From Syngnathus acus (Eukaryota > Chordata > Actinopteri > Syngnathiformes > Syngnathidae), in the NCBI RefSeq assembly GCF_901709675.1, contig NC_051092.1, positions 14,050,991-14,114,990 on the forward strand: 64,000 bases of DNA, read 5' to 3'. A model generated the notes under the pieces. That model saw only the letters and a list, made by a program, of their open reading frames with translations. It did no database searches and was not told the origin of the DNA. The number at the start of each line of letters is the position of its first letter. The first letter of the stretch is position 1. The position numbers and the translations under genes were made by a program. This document shows positions 55,901 through 64,000 of the stretch, one piece after another.

Positions 55901-58900
55901 ACCACAACAACTACACAAAACCCATCCACACCGACAGCTACTCCAACATTAACAACTGAAAAGGCCCAAACCACCACACCTACAGCAAAACCCACATCAA
56001 CGCCATCAGAGTGTGTTGTCTGTCACTGGTCTTCTTGGATCAACAATCATTACCCGGACCCTACCCTCAATGGTGGAGATTATGAGACTACAGCAAACAT
56101 AACGGATCCAAGACTGAATGCCTGTAAACAACCACTTGAAATAGAATGCAGAGCAAAAGCGTTTCCTGATATACCTTTGGATCAGCTTGGTCAAAAAGTA
56201 ACATGCAACCCAAGAGATGGACTGATCTGTCACAACAAAGAACAAGGCATACCTCCGAACTGTTATGACTATGAGATTAGAGTCAAATGTTGCATCAACC
56301 ATTGTGTGACTCCAACCAAAGCTACAACTACAAGGGCCACAACAAATGCAGTTACAACAGAAAAGACCACAACTGCTGGAGCCACACCCACAGAAAAGCC
56401 AACGATGGCTAAAACAACCATTCTACCCACGGAAGAACCAACCACAACTACAATAGAACCCACCACTGTGACAACAACCACACAAAAGCCATCCGTAACA
56501 ACCACTACTGCAACAAAAGCAACCACATTTACTACTGAGCAAGCTCGTACCACAGAAAAACCCACTACAGTTACAGAAGTACCAACAACAGCCACAGTTA
56601 CAGAAAACCCCACCAGCACAGTTACACAAAAGGCCAGCACTGCTCTAACAACAGAAAAGCCCACAACTATGTATGCTACGACCATCACAACCACAAAACT
56701 ACCCACCATAGCAACAGAAAGACCGACAACCATTACAGAATCTCCAAGCACAGTAACAGAGATCCAAACCACAACAAATGCAGTTACAGAAAAACCCAGC
56801 ACAGCATCAACAGAAAAGATAAGCACAATGGTTGCGACAACTGAAAACCCCGCAACTACCATGGAAAACCCCACGACAACTACAGAAAGACCAAGTCTTC
56901 CGACCACTGTAGTTCAGAAAACTACAACCACAGCTTCAGAAACCTCAACTACAGGCCAAGTCACAGAAGAAGTAACTGAGACAGCAACAGAACACCCAAG
57001 CTCTACTGCCAAAACCACAGAAAAAATGACAACACTTGCTACAGAAAAGCCTACCACCAAAACAACTGAAAGTTTAGCCACTACAAAGCCACGCAGAACA
57101 ACAACAGAAGGTTCCACCACGACTGCAGTCACATCCCCTGAAATAGTTACGAATACAAATGTTCCAACTGCATCTTCGACTGCACCCTTGGTTACATTAA
57201 GTCCAGAGGTCCAAACTACAACAACTGAAAGACCCACAACAACAACCGTTCCACCCACGACACTTACAGAGGAACCTACCACGATCACAACAACCACAGA
57301 AAACCCCACCACAGTTACTGAAAACCCCACCACCATGGTGACAGAAAAGCCTAGTACTACTGTTGCCCTAACCACAGGAAAAACCACTACCGCTGCTACC
57401 TCGACCATCACAGCCACAGAAGAACCCACCACAGTAACAGAGAGACCAACCACAGGTACGGAATCTACAAGCACAGCAACAGGAATCCGAACCACAACAT
57501 TTACAGTGACACAAAAACCCAGCACAGCATCAACGGAAAAGATAAGCACAACTGTTCCAAAAACAGAAAAACCCACAACTACCACGGAAACCCCCACAAC
57601 AGCTACAGAAGGACCAACTACTGCAACCACCATAGTACAAAAACCCACAACCACAGTTTCAGAAACTGCTGGTATTACCACCACTACATCCAAAGTGACA
57701 GAAAAGGTAACGGGAGCAACTACACAACGACCTAGCTCCACTCCCAAAACCACAGAAAAACTGACAACGCAGGCTACAGAGAAGCCTACCACCATAACAA
57801 CTGCAAAGGTACCCACAACAAAGCCATCAGGAACAACAACAGAAAGTCCCACAACAACTGCAATCACATCAACTGAAAAACCAATGACCACAACCCCTGA
57901 AATTGTCACAAATACAATTGTTCCAACTGCACAGTCGACAGGACCCGTGGTGCCGATTACCGAGTCCCAAACTACAACAACAGAAAAACCCACCACAGCA
58001 ACCCTCCAACCCACAACATCTACAAAGGAACCCACCACCACCACAACAACTACACAAAACCCATCCACACCGACAGGTACTCCAACATTTACAACTGAAA
58101 AGGCCCAAACCACCACACCTACAGCAAAACCCACATCAACACCATCAGAGTGTGTTGTCTGTCACTGGTCTTCTTGGATCAACAATCATTACCCGGACCC
58201 TACCCTCAATGGTGGAGATTATGAGACTACAGCAAACATAACGGATCCAAGTCTGAATGCCTGTAAACAACCACTTGAAATAGAATGCAGAGCAAAAGCG
58301 TTTCCTGATATACCTTTGGATCAGCTTGGTCAAAAAGTAACATGCAACCCAAGAGATGGACTGATCTGTCACAACAAAGAACAGGGCATACCGCCCATCT
58401 GTTATGACTATGAGATTAGAGTCAAATGTTGCATCAACCATTGTGTCACTCCAACCAAAGCTACAACTACAAGTGCCACAACAAATGCAGTTACAACAGA
58501 AAAGATCACAACTGCGGTAGCCACAACCACAGAAAAGCCAACTATGGCTATAACAACCATTCTACCCACGGAAGAACCAACCACAACTACAATAGAACCC
58601 ACCACTGTGACAACAACCACACAAAAGCCATCCATAACAACCACTATTGCAACTCAATCAACCACATTTACTACTGAGCAAGCTCATACCACCACAACCA
58701 CAGAAAGACCCACTACAGTTACAGAAGTACCAACAACAGCCACAGTTACAGAAAACCCCGCCAGCACAGTTACACAAAAGGCCAGCACTGCTCTAACAAC
58801 AGAAAAGCCCACGACTGTGTATGCTACAACCATCACAACCACAAAACTACCCACCATAGCAACAGAAAGACTGACAACCATTACAGAATCTCCAAGCACA

Positions 58901-61900
58901 GCAACAGAAATCCAAACTACAACAATTGCAGTTACAGAAAAACCCAGCACAGCATCAACAGAAAAGATAAGCACAATGGTTCCGACAACTGAAAACCCCA
59001 CAACTACCATGGAAAACCCCACGACCACTACAGAAAGACCAAGCCATCCGACCACCATAATACAAAAAACTACAACCACAGCTTCAGAAACCACAACTAC
59101 AGGCCACGTCACAGAAGAAGTAACTGAGACAGCAACAGAACACCCAAGCTCCACTGCCAAAACCACAGACAAAATGACAACACTAGCCACAGAAAACCCT
59201 ACCACCAAAACAACTGAAAGTTTAGCCACTACAAAGCCACGCAGAACAACAACAGAAGCTTCCACTACGACTGCAGTCACATCCCCTGAAATAGTTACAA
59301 GTACAAATCTTCCAACTGCATCTTCCACTGCACCCTTGGTTACATTTAGTCCAGAGGTCCAAACTACAACAACTGAAAGCCCCACAACAACAACCGTTCC
59401 ACCCACGACACTTACAGAGGAACCCACCACGATCACAACAACCACAGAAAAACCCACCACAGTTACTGAAAACCCCACCACCATGGTGACACAGAAGGCT
59501 AGTACTACTGTTGCCCTAACCACAGGAAAAACCACTACAGTCGCTACTTCGACCATCACAGCCACAGAAGAACCCACCACAGTAACAGAGAGACCAACCA
59601 CAGTTACAGAATCTCCAAGCACAGCAACAGGAATCCAAACCACAACAATTACAGTGACACAAAAACCCACCACAGCATCAACGGAAAAGATAAGCACAAC
59701 TCTTCCAAAAACAGAAAAACCTACAACTACCACGGAAAACCCCACAACAGCTACAGAAAGACCAACTACTGCAACCACCACAGTACAAAAATCCACAACC
59801 ACAGTTTCAGAAACCACTACATCCCATGAAATTGTCACAAATACAATTGTTCCAACTGCACAGACGGCGGAACCCTTCGTTACCTCCACTGCAACTACCA
59901 CCCCCAAATCTACTAAACCTTCAACATCCTTGTCAACCGCTCAGACAACGGAAGGCAGAACCACTGAATGCTTCTGCAAATACCTTGATCAGATTTTTGC
60001 TCCTGGTAAGTACCAATCATTTCTTTGTCTTTGATCATTTTCTTGTTTTATATCTCATAACAACATTCTACTGGTGTCTTTCATCTATCATCATAAAAAC
60101 CAATCATTTCATTGTTTTAAATTCTGCAAGATCTTCTCAAACTGGCTTTACAAATTGACTGTTTTCAGGTACTACCATTTACAATAAGACAGATGGCGGA
60201 GGTTGGTGTATCATCGCATATTGCAATAAGACTTGCAATGTTGAGAAGTTTGCAGAACCGTGTCAGCCAACCACTCCACCAAGTCCTACCACTTCCTCAA
60301 CAACAACTGCCGTAACGATAGAAGACGTCACAACAACTGCCAGTACCATACCCAGAACCACTGAAGCTGCCCCCAAAGACTGTGATTTCCTCATCCCGCC
60401 AAGAAAGGTACCCGACTTCTACAGATGTTGGAATTTGGAAAAACTGAGGAACGCAATAAGAACCACACGGCAGCGTTATATGTGCAGCATAACAGCTCAA
60501 CGCTGCTTCATCATGTTTGCTTTGAACTTATGTCCATTGTCGTCTGAAATAGGCTCCAGCACCCTCCGACCATGAATGATGTTTAATCTGAAATATTTGA
60601 ACATGAGCGGAGAAGGCTAGGATTACAAAACTGAATCTTCTCCAGTTCTCTGAATTTAATTATTGTGGGTTGCAATGAGAAGAACGGTCTCTGTCAGTCT
60701 AACAGGTGCTTGTGTACTGATTTGTAATTTGTCCTTTTCAGCATGGCGAGTCTTGGATCTCAAGCAACTGTACCTTTTCAATGTGCGATGATGGAAAAGT
60801 CCTGACAGAACACAAGCCATGCGAACCAATAACCATGCCAGTGTGTGAAAATGGCCAACCGCCAGTGAGGGTTTATGATGAAGATGGTTGCTGTTTCCAT
60901 TACCAATGCACATGTGAGTGAAGCATTTTTGGAGATTTAAGAAAAAAAAGATCCTAAAATCACTCATAGTCCTTTCCAAATTGATTTCTATCATTTTGTA
61001 GGTATTTGCAGCGGCTGGGGCGATCCACACTATATCACATTTGATGGTCAATACTACAGCTTTCAGAAAAACTGCACCTACGTTCTGGTTAAAGAGATTA
61101 TTCCTCGGCACAATTTTACCGTCCTCATCGACAATGAAAATTGTGACGCCACTGGTGAAATAACCTGTGCCAAAAGCTTGATTGTGTTTTACAAAAGCTA
61201 CCAAGTCATTCTTACACAGGAGAGAGGAACAACTACAGTCAACACGGTACAACTTATTATCATTTTACCTGGACTTATTTGGTATTTTGTTGTTTAAGAA
61301 GGATCCTTGAGTTTCGAATCTTACTTGTGTTCAGGTTTACGTCAACGGCAAGAAAGTAATTCCGACTTACTCCAACGACGACTTCATCATCACAAGCACT
61401 GCAATTGAGCTGGTTTTGAGAATCCCGGCAATCCAAGCCATCGTGACGTTCAAGGGGCTTTTATTCAGCGTTGATTTACCGTTTTCCCTTTTCCACAACA
61501 ACACAGAAGGACAGTGCGGTGAGCTAAATGTACTTTTTAACATAACATGAAACAAGTTGTCATCTTACGCTCATTATCTGATTCCACCAGGTACATGCGA
61601 CAATAATAAAAAGAATGACTGTAGATTACCCAACGGGCAGATTCTCACCTCTTGCACTGATATGGCTCATGAGTGGCACGTATCAGATAAGAACAAACCG
61701 TACTGCGAGAAGCCTCCTCCTTCACCAACACCAAATCCATCACCAACTCCACCAACTTGTAAACCTGACGTTTGTGAAATCATCATCAGCAGGTGAGTAA
61801 GCAACCGAGCACAGTCCAACATCTGTTTTTGTTTCTGTATGAGTAATTGTCTTCATTGTTGTATTTTGTGCTAAGCGTTTTTGCGGAATGTCACAAAATC

Positions 61901-63491
61901 ATCGCACCAGAGGACTATTATGGGGCCTGTAAATTTGATGTTTGCTCCATGCCAAACTCCAAAGTGGGATGCTCCAGTTTGGAGGCTTATGCTATGATGT
62001 GTACTGCGGCGTCGGTCTGTGTCGACTGGAGGAACGCCACACAGGGGAAGTGCGGTAAGAGTATTTGGTTTATTAGCGTAGCTCTTTATGCATCAGGGAA
62101 ACTTAACTAACTTGCAGTATAAAGTGAACATGGAGGCCCCACACCTCGAAGGAACAATGCCTTTCTGTCCCCGGCCAATCAGTGAAAAGATATCATGATA
62201 ATAATGACCAATAATTTGAAGTAAAGTTTTTTTTTTTTTAATCTCCATTTTCAGTGTGTTCCATGCAAAGGTGGCATTCGTCTATTTAGATGCATAAACT
62301 TTTTTCTCTTATTTTAGAATACAAATGTCCTGCACATAAAGTCTACAAACCATGTGGGCCCATTGTGGAACCAACTTGCGATGCAAGGTAACCACTCTCA
62401 TTTCACTCACTGTATTCACTCCACACACTTTAAAGTTGGTTTTGATATCATACTATTTTCTCTTTAGATACAATTACAAGTATACACAGCAATGCCAAGG
62501 AGAAAACTATTACCAGAGGTCTGACTGTAATACATTTGTGGAAGGATGTTTCTGTCCACCCGGCACAATCTTATTCAATTCAAACTCCGACATCTGTGTC
62601 ATCGCTTGTAAGAGTCACTCACAAACATTTATCAGATTACTGTAGGCCTAATTAAATTAATTTAAAACCCGGAATAATTTGTTTCCTATCTAAGGTTGCA
62701 CTGGTCCTGATGGTGAACCAAAAGAGGTACCGGCACCAATTGCGATTATTGTTTTCCTGGTTTGTGTTGGACTGGTAACGGTTAACTTTTGTTTCACCAC
62801 CTGCAGATTGGGGAGTCCTGGCTGAGTGGCTGCCAACAGTGTGTCTGCGACGCAGATACGCTGAGTGTGCGCTGTGAACCCCGTGTGTGCCCCACTCAAG
62901 TACCCATAACCTGTAAGGAAGGCGAGGTGCTGGTGAACCAAACGGTGGACTGCTGCCAGACTCAGACATGTGGTGAGTTAAAGAAGCTGCAACACATTGG
63001 GACACCAATCAGAGTCCAGATATGGACATCCTCTCATCCTATAAGATATTCTCTGATTAATATTTTGCTGCATATAAACAAACAATCTGTTGTCTTTCCC
63101 AGTTGCTCTTCCTTCCAAATGTAAAATAAACACAAACGCCACCTACTTACACGTAAATGATTGCAAGTCAACCGTGCCAGTGGAAATGACAACTTGCGAG
63201 GGATCCTGCGGCGCGTCGACATCAATGTGAGATTTGGCTTTAAGATTAGTTGGACTTTTTCCTAATGTGTGTTTAGCACTTCTGATTATGTAAAACCATG
63301 TCTATCTGCTCAGGTACTCTGCGGAAAGCAACAGTCTGACACACTCTTGCTCATGTTGTCAAGAAACAGCCACGAGCAAGAAAGAAGTGGAGATGATTTG
63401 TGCTGATGGAAGCAAGATCAAACACTCCTACATTTCAATTGAAAAATGTGGCTGTCAACTCACACATTGCAAACAAAGAACAACACGTTAA
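43970..63491 (+). CDS. Secreted gel-forming mucin 2 with CysD domains (mucin-5AC/5B- or mucin-2-like), complete
   Basis: A 42-exon gene encodes signal peptide ([21 protein letters not shown]), D1, D2, D'D3, a PTS domain with four CysD domains, D4, one VWC module and a cystine knot. The start at 43970 is preferred for its A at -3 and G at +4; an in-frame ATG at 43949 has poor context. The first exon(s) are 43949/43970-44033 and 44606-44644. Exon sizes and phases match mucin 1 through D1-D3, so the two are tandem paralogs. Multiple CysD copies embedded in the PTS domain recall MUC5AC and MUC5B, but the C-terminus is shorter than in those proteins or in mucin 1, so no symbol is assigned. It should be an intestinal, gill or skin mucus component. 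The stop is at 63489-63491, with AATAAA at 63551 and 63674. Confidence 0.88.
44956..52220 (+). other. Mucin 2 N-terminal D1-D2-D'D3 assemblies (exons 3-29)
   Basis: Exons: 44956-45217, 45297-45411, 45786-45858, 45949-46037, 46110-46320, 46400-46528, 46950-47067, 47150-47288, 47464-47568, 47640-47709, 47813-47950, 48019-48183, 48427-48521, 48727-48853, 48924-49179, 49343-49392, 49539-49639, 49716-49867, 49947-50085, 50165-50272, 50486-50659, 50725-50964, 51045-51201, 51426-51554, 51667-51817, 51900-51943 and 52029-52220. VWD1 begins [20 protein letters not shown] and contains [12 protein letters not shown]8 ([10 protein letters not shown]) and TIL (DGCFCPPG) follow. VWD2 has [14 protein letters not shown], and VWD3 has [13 protein letters not shown] with [11 protein letters not shown]3 is followed by an extra Cys module ([14 protein letters not shown] to CQKCQC) that mucin 1 lacks. 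Confidence 0.87.
46690..46775. repeat. Probable transposon-end remnant in a mucin 2 intron
   Basis: On the minus strand it reads CAGTGGCAGAGCTAGAGGGG followed by GGCA..GGGGCACTGACCCC. I recognise this style of sequence from dispersed repeats in fish genomes. It sits in the intron between the exons ending 46528 and starting 46950. No coding capacity is visible. Confidence 0.35.
52502..52795 (+). other. CysD (WxxW) domain, copy 1
   Basis: A 98-residue domain with ten Cys, from [17 protein letters not shown] to CCINHC. It matches the mucin CysD family: the WSSW C-mannosylation motif, [33 protein letters not shown] and [11 protein letters not shown]. In mammals these domains make non-covalent contacts between mucin chains. 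Copy 1 differs from the others at several positions (FPDVPL, NPTDG, EQGVPP, IRIKCC). Confidence 0.92.
53873..54166 (+). other. CysD (WxxW) domain, copy 2
   Basis: The domain layout is the same as copy 1, with [31 protein letters not shown] and IRVKCC. It starts the first 2139-bp unit. Confidence 0.92.
56012..56305 (+). other. CysD (WxxW) domain, copy 3
   Basis: It differs from copy 2 by only two replacements visible in the translation: Ser to Arg (DPRLNACKQ) and Ile to Asn (GIPPNCYDY). The latter is directly next to a conserved Cys. It starts the second 2139-bp unit. Confidence 0.92.
58151..58444 (+). other. CysD (WxxW) domain, copy 4
   Basis: Its protein sequence is the same as copy 2, with a few synonymous changes near 58383-58399. 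It heads the last, partial super-repeat unit. Confidence 0.92.
60169..63491 (+). other. Mucin 2 C-terminal D4-VWC-cystine knot region (exons 31-42)
   Basis: Exons: 60169-60407, 60742-60913, 61002-61246, 61335-61518, 61591-61792, 61876-62054, 62318-62387, 62468-62607, 62695-62726, 62807-62972, 63103-63226 and 63314-63491. A linker Cys module with a short extra Thr stretch comes first. D4 begins [20 protein letters not shown] and holds a GDPHY site, then a Pro spacer ([14 protein letters not shown]). C8 ([10 protein letters not shown]), TIL (EGCFCPPG) and one VWC module ([11 protein letters not shown] to CCQTQTC) follow. The knot runs CKINTNA to CGCQLTHC and ends in KQRTTR. The two further VWC-like modules and the half module of mucin 1 are absent, and the VWC exon splices straight to the knot exon. 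Confidence 0.87.
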
Positions 63492-63550
63492 TTTGGACAT
63501 TTTAACGGCTTACAAAAAAACACTTTGACACTTGATTTCCATAAATGCTA

Positions 63551-63679
63551 AATAAATTGATGGAATAGCGCATCCCACTTATATGTCAATTGCTTCTTTA
63601 TCACGCACTCTGTTTTCTCGCAGAATGGCCAATGATATTGCTTGACTTGGCATTCTGAAAACCTCTTAATTCCAATAAA
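63551..63679 (+). terminator. Mucin 2 polyadenylation signals
   Basis: Two AATAAA hexamers, at 63551-63556 and 63674-63679, lie 60 and 183 bp after the stop codon. Either or both could be used. Confidence 0.6.
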
Positions 63680-64000
63680 CTTTTTCCCTATTGCAGTGCT
63701 ATATGTTTTATTTATTTTGTGCAACATGAACTATATCAAGTATTCTGCCTATACATATCCACAACAATTTACATTTCACACTCATACTGGTTGTTGCGGA
63801 GCCTGAGGACTGTATAGGGGGTTGGCTTGGAATTTTATGCTCTTTTCGCCCCCGGGTGTCGGTCAGAACACAGGAGGGAGACGTGGTTCAGTTTTGATTG
63901 CTTTAATGAATTATTGGCAAGTAACAGGCACTGTGGCTCATATGGGCATACAGGCGAACGGGCAAAAGGTATAGGCACATGTTTGGTCGTAAGGATGTGA
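63680..64000. other. Downstream flank of mucin 2
   Basis: No coding exon is seen. From about 63780 the sequence is GC-richer (GGTTGTTGCGGAGCCTGAGG, then GCCCCCGGGTGTCGGTCAGA) and looks like the start of a dispersed repeat running off the window. This is an impression only. Confidence 0.3.

Larger units (their letters stand above)
52326..60005 (+). repeat. Mucin 2 giant PTS exon (7,680 bp) with nested super-repeats
   Basis: One exon, bounded by TTATAG|AAAGAC and CTCCTG|GTAAGT, is open throughout. Its Thr-rich sequence is built from irregular 8-12 residue pieces such as [12 protein letters not shown]. This is less regular and richer in Glu, Lys and Val than mucin 1. Superimposed are units that each begin with a CysD domain: 1371 bp (52499-53869), 2139 bp (53870-56008), 2139 bp (56009-58147) and a last partial unit (58148 to about 59850). 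All lengths are multiples of three. The two 2139-bp units are nearly identical; the last is more diverged. Confidence 0.93.

Noticed and set aside
60656-61252. A 198-codon minus-strand frame
   Set aside because: It lies opposite the mucin 2 exons 60742-60913 and 61002-61246, whose sense translation matches mucin D4.

Overview
This is vertebrate nuclear DNA, almost certainly from a teleost fish. Genes are split into many short exons with GT-AG introns, the background is AT-rich, and protein matches are to vertebrate families. No bacterial features, CRISPR arrays or RNA genes were seen. I identified genes by reading conserved protein motifs and stitching exons at splice sites, not by database search.

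Left part (1-16.4 kb, all minus strand): three housekeeping or neuroendocrine genes lie head to tail. They are sergef (RCC1-repeat protein; its 3' end runs off the window), tph1 (tryptophan hydroxylase 1, complete, 479 codons in 11 exons) and saal1 (serum amyloid A-like 1, complete, 464 codons in 13 exons). Human 11p15.1 carries the same trio. A 5.2 kb gene-free stretch between tph1 and saal1 holds a 781 bp TA-flanked non-autonomous DNA transposon, inserted into one copy of an older tandem duplication.

Right part (18.7-63.5 kb, plus strand): two complete secreted gel-forming mucin genes lie in tandem, divergent from saal1. Each has a signal peptide, VWD-C8-TIL assemblies D1, D2 and D3, a single giant exon for the Pro/Thr/Ser (PTS) domain, a D4 assembly with a GDPHY site, VWC module(s) and a C-terminal cystine knot. 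Mucin 1 (44 exons, MUC2-like tail) has a 12.16 kb PTS exon made of about 60 bp Thr-rich repeats, organised into 1119 bp higher-order units, and has no CysD domain. Mucin 2 (42 exons) has a 7.68 kb PTS exon with four CysD (WxxW) domains carried in 1371 and 2139 bp super-repeats, and a shortened C-terminus. Both products should be exported, disulfide-linked into polymers through the N-terminal D assemblies and C-terminal knots, and heavily O-glycosylated to form mucus.

The most interesting content is the nested in-frame repeat architecture of the two giant exons, the module losses that distinguish the two mucins, and a 23-nt candidate cryptic or decayed micro-exon in mucin 1.
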